Shown here piece after piece: positions 55,877-64,000 of a stretch of 64,000 nt of DNA (within the stretch, counting starts at the first letter, position 1; each line of letters begins with the position of its first letter). The position numbers and the translations under genes are program-made. The notes beneath the pieces are model-generated. The model made no database searches. It saw only the letters and a program-made list of their open reading frames with translations, and was not told the origin of the DNA. The stretch is taken from assembly GCA_902622245.1 (NCBI GenBank), contig CACNPC010000007.1:1-64000 (forward strand). The letters are read 5' to 3'. Origin of the DNA: an uncultured Pelagibacteraceae bacterium (lineage in GTDB: Bacteria > Pseudomonadota > Alphaproteobacteria > Pelagibacterales > Pelagibacteraceae).

Positions 55877-56448
55877 AAAAAATAATTCTTGTCTCAATTT
55901 TAATTTTTTTTAATTTCATTAATGCTAATTCTGAAGTTAAACCAATTTTAGTTGGGAGTGCAGACTCTAAAGTTAAGTTAATGGTTTTTGAATCTTTAAC
56001 TTGTAGTCATTGTGCAAATTTTCATAAAAATATATATCCTAAATTAAAAGAGGATTTTATTGACAAAGGATTGATTTCAATAGAATTTAAAAGCTTTCCA
56101 TTAGATATCATTGCATTCAATGCAACTAAATTAGCACATTGTAGAAATGATGGTGAGCATGAAATTTTGCATCATTTATATTTAAATCAAGATAAGTGGA
56201 TAAAAGGAAAAAATGAATTAGAGGCAAATCAAGCAATGAAAAAATTTATTGATAATACTGAATATAATCTTGATTTTGATAAGTGCTTGGCGGATAAAAA
56301 AATAGAGGATCATATTTTAGAAGACCGAATCGAGGGTGTTAAAAAGTATAAAGTGAATGCTACTCCTACAGTCATAATAAACGGAAAAAAGTTTGAAAAT
56401 CACTCAAACTACAAAAAATTAAAAAAATACATTGAAAAACTGATATAA
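55873..56448 (+). CDS. DsbA-like thioredoxin-fold protein
   Basis: Periplasmic thiol:disulfide oxidoreductase of the DsbA/DsbG group. The 191-aa protein has a signal peptide (about 1-18, INANS-E), then FESLTCSHCANFH with the active-site pair C44-S-H-C47, and the cis-Pro motif NATPTVIING (about 157-166). A helical insertion of about 90 residues sits between, as in DsbA. Two further Cys are present (LAHCRN and KCLAD). The ATGA-type overlap with dciA and 8-base gap to smc make one operon. Confidence 0.92.
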   Translation: MKKIILVSILIFFNFINANSEVKPILVGSADSKVKLMVFESLTCSHCANFHKNIYPKLKEDFIDKGLISIEFKSFPLDIIAFNATKLAHCRNDGEHEILHHLYLNQDKWIKGKNELEANQAMKKFIDNTEYNLDFDKCLADKKIEDHILEDRIEGVKKYKVNATPTVIINGKKFENHSNYKKLKKYIEKLI

Positions 56449-56456
56449 GTCAGTGA

Positions 56457-59030
56457 ATGGAATTTAAAAAAATCCAACTAAATGGATTTAAGTCTTTTGC
56501 TGAAAAAACTAATTTCTTGATTGAAGAAGGTTTAACTGGGATAGTTGGTCCAAACGGTTGTGGCAAATCAAATATAGTGGAGTCGTTGCGATGGTGTATG
56601 GGTGAGACATCGGCAAAAAGTATGAGAGGTTCAGGAATGGAAGATGTTATATTTTCTGGAACTTCAAACAAACCATCAAAAAATATTGCAGAAGTTTTAG
56701 TGAGCTTATCAAATGACAATAAAGATGGTCCTCTACAATATAATGAGCTCGATGAAATTGAAATAAGAAGAAAAATAGAAAAAGATAAAGGCTCAAAATT
56801 TTATATAAATGGGAAAGAAGTTAGAGCTAAAGATGCTCAAATGTTTTTTGCAGATTTGTCAACAGGTGCTCATTCACCTTCGATTATTAGTCAAGGTAGA
56901 ATTGGAGCATTGGTTACGGCAAAACCTTCAGATCGAAGAGCTATTTTAGAAGAAGCAGCTGGTATAGCAGGATTACATGTTAGAAGACACGAAGCAGAAT
57001 TACGATTAGGCGCGGCAGAAAATAATTTAAAAAGGGCAGATGAATTAAGAAGACAACAAGAAAGACAATTAGCAAATTTGCAAAAGCAAGCTGAAGAGGC
57101 TGCAAAATACAAATCTATTTCAGAAGAAATAAAAAAAGTTGAGGCAGGTTTATATTATTTACGTCTTTTAGAAATTGATAATGAAATTAAAGTAGAGAAT
57201 GAGATCAATAATGAGGCTGATGATCAAGTTAAGTCCTTCAATGATAAATTAGAGGATTTAACCATGAAAATTATTGAAAAGAATAAAAATGTAAATCCTA
57301 TAAGAGAAAAAAATCAAGAAAACTTGTCAAAAATTCAAAGATTAAATCTAGAGTTAAAAAGTTTAGATGAGGAAAAAGACAGGGTTAATGATGAAATACA
57401 ATCAATTAGAAAGGCTTTAGGTGTAATTGATGACGATATTGTTAGAGAAAAAAGCATAATCATTGATGCAAACTCTAATGAAAAAAGACTTAGAGAAGAA
57501 AAAGAAAATTTAATTACAGTCGACTCCAAATACTATGAAACTGAAAAATTGTCAGGTTTAGATTTGGTAAATGCAAAAGGAAAATTAAAAGATGAGCAAG
57601 ATAAATTAGAGAGAATACTAGAAAATCTAAACCTTGATACTCTAAAAAAGAACTCAGAAACTATTGATTTAGCAAGTGAGCAGTTAGATAAAGCAAAAGA
57701 AATGCTCTCAGAGAATAATATCAATGGTGCAACTAATTTAATAGATGAATGCAAAATAAATCTTTCATTTTTAAAAATGAAAATTAATGAAATGCATGAC
57801 AACGATTTAGCCATAACAGTAACTAAGAAAAACGAAGAAATCAAAAGTCTACAAGAAGAATACGCTGAAGCATTTAGTACAAATCAAAATATTAAAAAAG
57901 AGTCAATAAAAAGAAGTGAAAGAATTAAAATAATTGACCAAGAAATAGAAAGTTGGAAAAACTTATTGGTAAATTCTGAAAAAATGATTAATGAATTAAA
58001 TAGTAGAAAAGATACTCAACAAAAAAAATTAGATAGCCTTGAAAAACAACCTCAAACACAAGCTGAAAGAAAAGGACAAATATCAGAAAGTTTAAGAATT
58101 TCTGAAAAAGAAAAAAGTGATAATGAAATATTAATAGATGAGCTAGATAAAGAGATTAACGAATTAAGAAGTAATCTAAATACAACAAAAGAAGAGTCTA
58201 TTGAAATAAGAGAACGAAAGGCAAGCTCTGGAGCAACAATCGATGGTTTGAATAAAAGAAGAAATGATTTGCTAGAAAGAGTATCAACAGAACTTAATTT
58301 AAAAGAAGAAGAGATACTGAATTTTTCAAACTTAAAAGATGTATCTGAATATCCAGATACAGTAACACAAGAGGAATTGCTTGATGAAAGAAAAAGGGAA
58401 AGAGAAAAATTAGGCTCGGTTAACTTAAGAGCAGACGAAGAGACATCAAAATATGAAGATGAAATTAAGAAAATGGAAAAAGATAGACAAGATTTAGTAA
58501 CTGCAATTATAAAGTTAAAAGAAAGTATTACTGAACTCAATCAGAAAGGTAGGGAAAGACTTCTAGATGCTTTTGAAAAAGTGAATAGAAAGTTCAATGA
58601 AGTTTATACCAAACTATTTAATGGAGGTAGTGCAAAACTAGAGCTAGTAGACTCTGATGATCCTCTAGATGCAGGATTAGAAATGTTGGTAAGTCCACCA
58701 GGAAAAAGATTACAATCAATAACTTTATTATCTGGAGGTGAACAAGCCCTGACTGCTTTATCTTTAATCTTTGCAGTGTTTCTTACCAATCCAGCTCCAA
58801 TATGTGTTCTCGATGAAGTAGACGCACCTCTAGATGATGCGAATGTAACAAGATTTTGCAATCTTTTGACGGAACTAACTAAAATTACATCTACAAGATT
58901 TATTATTGTAACTCACCACGCTCTAACCATGTCTAAAATGGACAGACTATACGGCGTAACAATGCCAGAAAAAGGAATTAGCCAACTAGTTGCTGTAGAT
59001 CTTCAAAAAGCAGAGAGTATGGTTGCTTAA
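56457..59030 (+). CDS. smc: Short SMC chromosome-segregation ATPase
   Basis: SMC-type ATPase for chromosome organisation. The 857-aa protein has the N-terminal head with Walker A GPNGCGKS at 31-38, a central coiled-coil region (about 170-690), and the C-terminal head with signature LSGGEQ at about 758-763 and Walker B CVLDEVDAPLDD at about 783-794. Bacterial SMC is usually near 1150-1200 residues with a globular hinge of about 150 residues in the middle. Here the whole central region is about 520 residues and I see no Gly-rich hinge motifs. The SMC pre-head motif KLGSVNLRADEE is present. The reading frame is intact, so this is not a simple deletion or frameshift. Confidence 0.9.
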   Translation: MEFKKIQLNGFKSFAEKTNFLIEEGLTGIVGPNGCGKSNIVESLRWCMGETSAKSMRGSGMEDVIFSGTSNKPSKNIAEVLVSLSNDNKDGPLQYNELDEIEIRRKIEKDKGSKFYINGKEVRAKDAQMFFADLSTGAHSPSIISQGRIGALVTAKPSDRRAILEEAAGIAGLHVRRHEAELRLGAAENNLKRADELRRQQERQLANLQKQAEEAAKYKSISEEIKKVEAGLYYLRLLEIDNEIKVENEINNEADDQVKSFNDKLEDLTMKIIEKNKNVNPIREKNQENLSKIQRLNLELKSLDEEKDRVNDEIQSIRKALGVIDDDIVREKSIIIDANSNEKRLREEKENLITVDSKYYETEKLSGLDLVNAKGKLKDEQDKLERILENLNLDTLKKNSETIDLASEQLDKAKEMLSENNINGATNLIDECKINLSFLKMKINEMHDNDLAITVTKKNEEIKSLQEEYAEAFSTNQNIKKESIKRSERIKIIDQEIESWKNLLVNSEKMINELNSRKDTQQKKLDSLEKQPQTQAERKGQISESLRISEKEKSDNEILIDELDKEINELRSNLNTTKEESIEIRERKASSGATIDGLNKRRNDLLERVSTELNLKEEEILNFSNLKDVSEYPDTVTQEELLDERKREREKLGSVNLRADEETSKYEDEIKKMEKDRQDLVTAIIKLKESITELNQKGRERLLDAFEKVNRKFNEVYTKLFNGGSAKLELVDSDDPLDAGLEMLVSPPGKRLQSITLLSGGEQALTALSLIFAVFLTNPAPICVLDEVDAPLDDANVTRFCNLLTELTKITSTRFIIVTHHALTMSKMDRLYGVTMPEKGISQLVAVDLQKAESMVA

Positions 59031-59032
59031 TA

Positions 59033-59308
59033 ATGGATGAAGACCAGTTTAAAACTCGCCTAAAAATTGCAAAAAATAAAACTGACAAAGACAAAAAATC
59101 TGAAGAGGGAAATAAAGGCTCAAGTATGGGGTCAGCCTTCAAAATGAGCACAGAATTGGTATCTGCAGTAGCTGTTGGGACAATTATTGGGTTTATTTTA
59201 GACAATTGGTTTGGTACTAAACCCTGGTTAATTTTAATATTTTTTTTTATTGGTGTAATAGCTGGAATTATGAACGTTATTAGATCAGCAAAAAAAATGC
59301 AAAAATAG
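59033..59308 (+). CDS. atpI: F0F1 ATP synthase assembly protein AtpI
   Basis: Small membrane protein that helps assemble the c-ring. The 91-aa product has a Lys/Glu-rich cytoplasmic N-terminus (about 1-35) and two membrane helices (about 40-57 and 65-83), with SMGSAFKMSTELVSAVAVGTIIGFILDNWFGTKPW, the AtpI core. Starts just after smc and precedes atpB by 7 bases, so it opens the F0 operon. Confidence 0.92.
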   Translation: MDEDQFKTRLKIAKNKTDKDKKSEEGNKGSSMGSAFKMSTELVSAVAVGTIIGFILDNWFGTKPWLILIFFFIGVIAGIMNVIRSAKKMQK

Positions 59309-59315
59309 TAGGCAA

Positions 59316-60047
59316 ATGGCAGCAAATCCAATGTACCAATTCAACGTGTACCGAATTGGTCCAGAAATTAAAATAAATAACATAGATATTTCATTCACAA
59401 ACGCGAGTTTGTTTATGGTCATAAGTTCACTAGCAATATTAATTATTTTTAATTTAGGCACGAAGAGATCTATCATACCAAATAAAATTCAATTACTTGC
59501 GGAACTCAGTTACTCTTTTATTTCAAAAATGATAAGTGATACAGCTGGATCGAAAGCTAAGCCTTACTTTTCTTTCATATTTTCTTTATTCATGTTTGTT
59601 TTATTTTGTAACATGTTTGGGATGATACCATACTCTTTTACTGTCACTAGCCACATCATTGTAACTTTTGTATTAGCAGCATTTATATTTATAGGAGTAA
59701 CAATAATTGGATTTATTAAACATGGACTTGGATACTTAAAACTTTTTGTGCCAAGTGGAGTTCCAATGGTTTTATTGCCATTAATAGTTGTTATAGAAAT
59801 AATTTCATACTTAAGTAGACCAATTAGTTTATCAGTTAGATTGTTTGCAAATATGATGGCAGGCCATACGATGATGAAAGTTTTTGGAGGTTTCGTAGTT
59901 AGCTTAGGAATTGTTGGGGGCTGGCTACCACTAGGTTTTTCAGTTGCATTAACAGGTTTGGAGATATTAGTTGCTTTTCTTCAAGCATATGTATTTGCAA
60001 TTTTAACATGTATCTATTTGAATGATGCATTAAATTTACACCATTAA
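59316..60047 (+). CDS. atpB: ATP synthase F0 subunit a
   Basis: Membrane subunit with the half-channels for protons. The 243-aa protein has about five to six hydrophobic segments, the essential-Arg helix RPISLSVRLFANMMAGH (Arg about residue 178), and the late GLEILVAFLQAYVFAILTCIYLNDAL block. Length is normal. Separated from atpE by 19 bases with a clear purine-rich ribosome site (AAGGAGG at 60055-60061). Confidence 0.97.
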   Translation: MAANPMYQFNVYRIGPEIKINNIDISFTNASLFMVISSLAILIIFNLGTKRSIIPNKIQLLAELSYSFISKMISDTAGSKAKPYFSFIFSLFMFVLFCNMFGMIPYSFTVTSHIIVTFVLAAFIFIGVTIIGFIKHGLGYLKLFVPSGVPMVLLPLIVVIEIISYLSRPISLSVRLFANMMAGHTMMKVFGGFVVSLGIVGGWLPLGFSVALTGLEILVAFLQAYVFAILTCIYLNDALNLHH

Positions 60048-60066
60048 TTAACATAAGGAGGATATA

Positions 60067-60294
60067 ATGGAATTAGAAGCAGCAAAAATGATAGGAGCAG
60101 GACTAGCAGCAATTGCACTTGCAGGTGCAGGAGTTGGAATTGGGATAATTTTTGGAAATTATCTTTCAGGTGCAATGAGAAATCCATCTGCAGCTCAAAA
60201 GCAGTTTCCAAACTTGCTATTAGGCTTTGCATTAGCGGAAGCGACTGGTTTATTTGGATTAGTTGTTGCATTAATTATTCTTTTCGCGTTTTAA
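60067..60294 (+). CDS. atpE: ATP synthase F0 subunit c
   Basis: Ring subunit that carries protons. The 75-aa product is a hairpin of two helices with a polar loop (MRNPSAAQKQFP) and the essential carboxylate in FALAEATGLFGL (Glu about 59). The Gln of the sodium-binding sites is absent from the first helix (GAGVGIGII), so proton coupling is expected. It has one of the strongest ribosome-binding sites in the window, AAGGAGG six bases before the ATG, suiting its need for many copies. Confidence 0.97.
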   Translation: MELEAAKMIGAGLAAIALAGAGVGIGIIFGNYLSGAMRNPSAAQKQFPNLLLGFALAEATGLFGLVVALIILFAF

Positions 60295-60297
60295 TTA

Positions 60298-60888
60298 ATG
60301 TTGAAAAAGATAATTTTTCAATTTCTAGCTTTAAGTCTTATCTTTACTTATAGCGCTCAAAGCGCTGAAAGTGGAGGTATGCCCCAGCTTAATCCCGAGT
60401 TTTGGATATCTCAAATTTTTTGGTTAGTACTTACCTTTGGATTATTGTTTATAATTTTATCTAAGTTCATACTGCCAAAGATTAGTAACAATCTTGAAAC
60501 CAGAAAATCACAAATCTTAGAGAATATCGAAACTGCAGACAAGCAACGGGAAGAAACTGAAAAAAAAGTTAAAGAATTTGATAAAATTATTAATGATACA
60601 AAAGTCGAAGCCAAAAACTTCTTTAATAGTGAAAGACAAAAAGTTTTGGATGATATAAACAATAAAAGATTATCTTTAGAGAAGGATATCGAAAAAGAAA
60701 TAATAAAAGCTGAAGAAGAAATAGACCAATTAAAAAAAACTTCTCAAGAGAAAGTTACTAAAATTGCAATTGAGACATCCTCCGATCTAGTTAAACAATT
60801 AATTGGTGAAGATATAAATAAAAGTAGTCTTTCAGCCATAGTTGAAGATCTTTCTAAAAAAGAAATGGAAAAACAAAATGGCATTTGA
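60298..60888 (+). CDS. atpG: ATP synthase F0 subunit b'
   Basis: One of two peripheral-stalk b-type subunits (b' ), as in alphaproteobacteria and photosynthetic organisms. The 196-aa product has an N-terminal hydrophobic signal-like stretch ending SAQSAE, then a membrane helix (about 32-54, FWISQIFWLVLTFGLLFIIL), and a long charged coiled coil. It is 3 bases after atpE. The start of the next b subunit overlaps its end by 11 bases. Paired b/b' genes imply a heterodimeric stalk. Confidence 0.92.
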   Translation: MLKKIIFQFLALSLIFTYSAQSAESGGMPQLNPEFWISQIFWLVLTFGLLFIILSKFILPKISNNLETRKSQILENIETADKQREETEKKVKEFDKIINDTKVEAKNFFNSERQKVLDDINNKRLSLEKDIEKEIIKAEEEIDQLKKTSQEKVTKIAIETSSDLVKQLIGEDINKSSLSAIVEDLSKKEMEKQNGI

Positions 60889-61375
60889 TGCAACATTTTG
60901 GGTAGCAGTATCTTTTGTAATATTTTTTGGGGCGCTAATTTATTTAAAAGTTCCACAGAATGTTGATAATTTATTGAGCAAAATGATTACTGATATCAAA
61001 AATGAAATTGACGAAAGTGAAAAACTCCGAGCTGAATCTAAAAGACTATTGGATGAGGCGCAAAAGAAGCTAGATACTGCAAAAATTGAGAGTGAAAAGA
61101 TTATGCAGCAGTCAAAAGATGAAACTGAAAGATTTGTAATTGAAATGAACGATAAATTTCATAAATCAGCTGAACTCAAGAAAAGTCTAGCAGAAACTAA
61201 AATCTCTCAAATGAAAGATAATGCCATTAAAGAAATTAAAGATACATCAATTAATATTGCTGTAGAATCTGTAAAAAAAATTATTACTACATCTGTTGAT
61301 AAGTCTAAACTTGACAACTTGTTTAATAAAAATCTTGAAGAAACAAAGACAGAATTAAAGAAAATTAGTTCTTAA
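60878..61375 (+). CDS. atpF: ATP synthase F0 subunit b
   Basis: Second peripheral-stalk subunit. I chose the ATG at 60878 (MAFDATFWVAVSFVIFFG), which places the membrane helix (about 8-25) right at the N-terminus. A start 12 codons upstream would add a Lys-rich stretch inside the b' gene. The rest is a charged coiled coil. The F1 genes (atpH, A, G, D, C) are not here, so the F0 and F1 operons are separate, as in many alphaproteobacteria. A 48-base gap then leads to crtI. Confidence 0.93.
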   Translation: MAFDATFWVAVSFVIFFGALIYLKVPQNVDNLLSKMITDIKNEIDESEKLRAESKRLLDEAQKKLDTAKIESEKIMQQSKDETERFVIEMNDKFHKSAELKKSLAETKISQMKDNAIKEIKDTSINIAVESVKKIITTSVDKSKLDNLFNKNLEETKTELKKISS

Positions 61376-61423
61376 ACTAAGATAGTTTATCAAATTTTAT
61401 AAAAATAATGTAAATTAAGAAAT

Positions 61424-62881
61424 ATGAATTCCATTGTAATTGGATCAGGTTTTGGTGGTATGGCGGCAGCTCTTAGACTTCGAGCAAAAGGTCATAAAGT
61501 TACTTTAATTGAAAAACAACAAGATTTAGGTGGAAGAGCGAGAGTATTTAAAAGTAATGGGTTTACTTATGATGGTGGACCAACTGTAATAACTGCTCCT
61601 TATTTAATTTATGAAATTTTTAAACTTTTTAATAAAAATCCAGATGATTATATAAAAATAAAAGATTTAGATACTTGGTACAGATTTGTTTTCGAAGATG
61701 GAAGCCATTTTGATTACTCAGCCGATGAAAAGAAAATGGAAGAACAGATTGCAATAATTAATCATAAAGATGTTGTGGGTTACAGAAATTTACTTAAATT
61801 TACAAAAAAAATATTTGATAAGGGTTATTCAGAATTATCAGATGTGCCATTTGATAAACCTTCATTTATGTTTAAGCAAATTCCTGCATTGCTAAGTTTA
61901 AAAAGTTATAAATCTGTTTATTCTTTGGTTAGTGGTTTTATTGAAAATGAAAAACTAAGAAGGCTATTTAGTATGCACCCATTATTGGTAGGTGGGAACC
62001 CTTTTACTACAACCTCTATATATGGATTAATTTTGTATTTAGAAAAAAAATGGGGCATTCATTATTCTATGGGTGGAACAGGACAAATCATAAAAGGTTT
62101 TGAGAAATTGATGTTAGAAGAAGATGTTATAATTATTAAAGGTAAAGAAGTTAAAAACTTGCTTGCAGAAAATAAAAGAGTTGTCGGGGTTGTGACAAGT
62201 GAAGATGAGGAAATTAAAGCAGATAACGTAGTTTGTAATGCAGATCCTCCCGGTGTTTATTCAAAAATGCTAAATAATCAAAAATATAACACCTTATTTA
62301 ATTGGAAGATAAATAGAATGGAATATTCAATGGGTTTATTTGTTTATTATTTTGGAACAAAGAAAAAATACGAAAATGTTGAACATCATACTATAAAGTT
62401 TGGCGATAAGTACAAAGAACACTTGGATGATATATTTGTAAACAAAAAATTAAATAACGATATAAGCTATTACCTACATAGACCTACCGCAACAGATTCA
62501 AGTATGGCACCAAAAGACCATGATTGCTTTTATGTATTAGTACCTGTACCTAATAATAAATCAGGAATAAACTGGTCAATCGAAGGAGAGAATCTAAAAA
62601 AACTTGTGATAGATAAAATGGAAAAAAGTTTATTACCTAACTTAAGAGAAAATATTGTAGATGATTTTTATTTAACTCCTGATTATTTTGAGAATGAATT
62701 AAATACAAAATATGGCTCTGGTTTTTCAATTCAGCCAAAATTTTCTCAATCAGCATACTTTAGATTTCATAATAAATCTGAGGTTTATGACGGTTTATAT
62801 TTTGTTGGAGCGGGCACTCATCCTGGAGCAGGTGTTCCAGGAGTCCTATCATCCGCAAAGGTCTTAGATAAAATTTTGTAA
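61424..62881 (+). CDS. crtI: Phytoene desaturase CrtI
   Basis: FAD-dependent desaturase that converts phytoene to lycopene or a related polyene. The 485-aa protein has the N-terminal IVIGSGFGGMAAALRL (GxGxxG), GGRARVF, DGGPTVITAP, and the C-terminal YFVGAGTHPGAGVPGVLSSAK signature. Length is normal. The crtB start overlaps its stop (TAATG). It lies 48 bases after atpF on the same strand. Confidence 0.97.
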   Translation: MNSIVIGSGFGGMAAALRLRAKGHKVTLIEKQQDLGGRARVFKSNGFTYDGGPTVITAPYLIYEIFKLFNKNPDDYIKIKDLDTWYRFVFEDGSHFDYSADEKKMEEQIAIINHKDVVGYRNLLKFTKKIFDKGYSELSDVPFDKPSFMFKQIPALLSLKSYKSVYSLVSGFIENEKLRRLFSMHPLLVGGNPFTTTSIYGLILYLEKKWGIHYSMGGTGQIIKGFEKLMLEEDVIIIKGKEVKNLLAENKRVVGVVTSEDEEIKADNVVCNADPPGVYSKMLNNQKYNTLFNWKINRMEYSMGLFVYYFGTKKKYENVEHHTIKFGDKYKEHLDDIFVNKKLNNDISYYLHRPTATDSSMAPKDHDCFYVLVPVPNNKSGINWSIEGENLKKLVIDKMEKSLLPNLRENIVDDFYLTPDYFENELNTKYGSGFSIQPKFSQSAYFRFHNKSEVYDGLYFVGAGTHPGAGVPGVLSSAKVLDKIL

Positions 62882-63732
62882 TGAATGAACAAAATTATTT
62901 GTCGATATACGCTAAATCTTTTAATTGGGCAGGTTTCTTTTTACCAAAACAAGTCTACTCTGATTGCTCTAATTTGTACGATTTTTGTAGATACATAGAC
63001 AATATAGCAGATGAAAAAGGTGATCTTGATACGAAATTAAAAAATTTCAATACTTTCAAAGAAGATTTCAAATTAAAAAATGAAAATAACCAAATAATTA
63101 AAAATATGTGGGCTTTGATAAACAAATTTGGAATATCACAAAAAATAATTGATGATTTATTCGATGGCGTAGAGGCTGATATAAAATCAAAAGTAGAAAT
63201 CAACACTGACAAAGATCTATATGTTTATTCATATAGAGTGGCTGGAACAGTTGGATTAATGATGGCAAAAATTTTAAATGTCAAAGAAAGATCAGCACTT
63301 TTAGGAGCGATTGACTTAGGTATTGCAATGCAATTAACTAATATTTCAAGAGATGTTATTGAAGATGAAAGCAATAATAGGTTTTATATAAAAAAGAATT
63401 TTGATGAAATTAAAAGAATTCTAAAAATCGCTGACAAATTTTATAGTAATTCTTTTATATCAATTAAAAAAATTCCATTCTTTTTAAGATTTTCGATTTT
63501 GGTTGCAAGACGAGTATATAGACAAATTGGAAATGAAATCTTAAAAAAAGGAAACTTAGAAAATTATAATAAATCAGGAAAAATTTATGTAAACAATTTG
63601 GGAAAAGTTTTACATACAGTGCTATCTATTGGTGATTTAATTAAATTATATTTTGTAAAAGAAGATAAAAAACTTACAATAAAAGAGCATGAGATAATAA
63701 TGCAAGATATTGAGTATAATGAAAGATTTTGA
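62881..63732 (+). CDS. crtB: Phytoene synthase CrtB
   Basis: Joins two geranylgeranyl diphosphates into phytoene. The 283-aa protein has the trans-isoprenyl-synthase Asp motifs RYIDNIADEKGD (about 38-49) and QLTNISRDVIEDESNNRFY (about 150-168). Length is slightly short. It overlaps crtI and crtY, making a crtIBY run. IspE, elsewhere in the window, supplies isoprenoid precursors. Confidence 0.95.
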   Translation: MNEQNYLSIYAKSFNWAGFFLPKQVYSDCSNLYDFCRYIDNIADEKGDLDTKLKNFNTFKEDFKLKNENNQIIKNMWALINKFGISQKIIDDLFDGVEADIKSKVEINTDKDLYVYSYRVAGTVGLMMAKILNVKERSALLGAIDLGIAMQLTNISRDVIEDESNNRFYIKKNFDEIKRILKIADKFYSNSFISIKKIPFFLRFSILVARRVYRQIGNEILKKGNLENYNKSGKIYVNNLGKVLHTVLSIGDLIKLYFVKEDKKLTIKEHEIIMQDIEYNERF

Positions 63733-64000
63733 TTACATAATTGTTGGAGGTGGCTGTGCAGGTTTAACATTGGCTTATGAATTAGAGTATCACGATAAAC
63801 TTAAAAATAAGACTTTAGCAATTATTGAAAAAAGAGATGAATATAAAAGAGATAAAACTTGGTCATATTGGAAAACTGTACCTCACAAGTTTGATGACTG
63901 TGTAAAAAAAAGATGGAAAGATTATACAATCAATTTTAAAGGAAATGTTGAATATAAAGATTGTAAAGAAACTCCTTACGAAAGTATTGATAGTGGACTA
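63719..64000 (+). CDS. crtY: Lycopene cyclase CrtY (N-terminal part, cut by window edge)
   Basis: Cyclises lycopene to beta-carotene. The frame from the ATG at 63719 is open to the window edge (94 codons): it starts MKDFDYIIVGGGCAGLTLAY (dinucleotide-binding GGGxAG motif). It then has an acidic strand-2 end (IIEKRDEY) and DKTWSYW, which matches the D-x-T-W-x-F/Y-W motif of CrtY. It overlaps crtB by 14 bases. Beta-carotene would be cut to retinal by a 15,15'-dioxygenase for proteorhodopsin, but those genes lie outside. Confidence 0.9.
   Translation, partial: MKDFDYIIVGGGCAGLTLAYELEYHDKLKNKTLAIIEKRDEYKRDKTWSYWKTVPHKFDDCVKKRWKDYTINFKGNVEYKDCKETPYESIDSGL

Noticed and set aside
58052..58540. 162-codon minus-strand frame over smc
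   Set aside because: The Ser/Leu/Phe-rich product is the complement of Glu/Lys/Arg codons of the smc coiled coil; no domain and no start signal.
60067..60294. Sodium-driven ATP synthase
   Set aside because: The c subunit lacks the Gln of the sodium site in the first helix, so proton coupling is expected.
60842..60877. Earlier start for ATP synthase subunit b
   Set aside because: It adds a Lys-rich stretch before the normal N-terminal membrane helix and lies inside the b' gene.
1..64000. CRISPR arrays, insertion sequences, prophage, or attachment sites
   Set aside because: No regularly spaced repeats, transposase-like proteins, integrase, or phage genes were seen; tRNA flanks show no duplicated 3' ends.

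Overview
The window looks like a piece of a streamlined marine alphaproteobacterial chromosome of the SAR11 / Candidatus Pelagibacter type. The DNA is strongly A+T-rich, proteins are rich in Lys, Asn and Ile, and intergenic gaps are mostly tens of bases or less. Start and stop codons often overlap (TAATG, ATGA, GTGA). The gene content and order are typically alphaproteobacterial: a ccrM-type methylase, petABC beside trmL/hemF, lgt beside ubiK, split b/b' ATP synthase subunits, and a carotenoid cluster of the kind that feeds retinal to proteorhodopsin. I identify the organism by inference from these traits, not by a marker-gene search. I see no insertion sequence, prophage, CRISPR array, rRNA or clearly transferred island.

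Layout. 1-9.4 kb (minus strand) is a division/cell-wall cluster read mraZ, ftsZ, rsmH, ftsL, ftsI, a fused murE-murF, mraY, murD (cut by the left edge). It has two oddities: ftsZ sits directly after mraZ, and MurE and MurF form one polypeptide. The RNase P RNA lies just upstream. 9.8-13.1 kb holds a peptidoglycan amidase, MlaA and MlaC homologues, a CIA30-domain protein and an unknown membrane protein. 13.1-17.5 kb (minus) carries yqeY-dnaG-rpoD followed by tRNA-Val and a CAT-anticodon tRNA. 17.6-22 kb is carAB. 22-27.2 kb is a mixed region: 2OG-oxygenase-like protein, ELM1-like protein, thioredoxin reductase, an epimerase/reductase, a PsiE-like protein and an aspartate aminotransferase. 27.3-33 kb is a five-gene operon uvrB-SDR-folB-uvrC-pgsA.

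33-36.6 kb has ilvE diverging from an overlapping MarR-response regulator-histidine kinase trio, then ubiK. 36.6-42.5 kb is lgt-midA-pgeF-prs-rplY-pth-ychF. 42.5-46.9 kb has petABC (cytochrome bc1) diverging from trmL-hemF-greA. 46.9-50.8 kb (minus) has a CCA-adding-type nucleotidyltransferase, tRNA-Gln, ispE and a TPR protein. 50.8-59 kb has udg, rnhB, ccrM, an FAD monooxygenase, mutY, a dciA-like gene, a DsbA-like gene and a short smc. 59-61.4 kb is the F0 half of the ATP synthase (atpI, B, E, F', F). 61.4-64 kb is crtI-crtB-crtY, with crtY cut by the right edge.

How the genes work together: the window joins envelope growth, replication and repair (dnaG, uvrBC, udg, mutY, rnhB, smc), pyrimidine/PRPP metabolism and membrane bioenergetics (bc1, F0). 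It ends in a carotenoid pathway that probably supports light-driven proton pumping. The most interesting regulatory signals are promoter architectures: a ccrM promoter whose 17-bp spacer is nearly all an inverted repeat carrying two GANTC sites, and an mraZ promoter overlaid by three TGGG boxes at 10-bp spacing. Compression is extreme in places: the rpoD stop codon shares a base with tRNA-Val, and two divergent gene pairs have 0 and 10 bp between start codons. I found no convincing wholly new multi-gene system. All calls are from reading motifs by eye; no alignment or database search was run.
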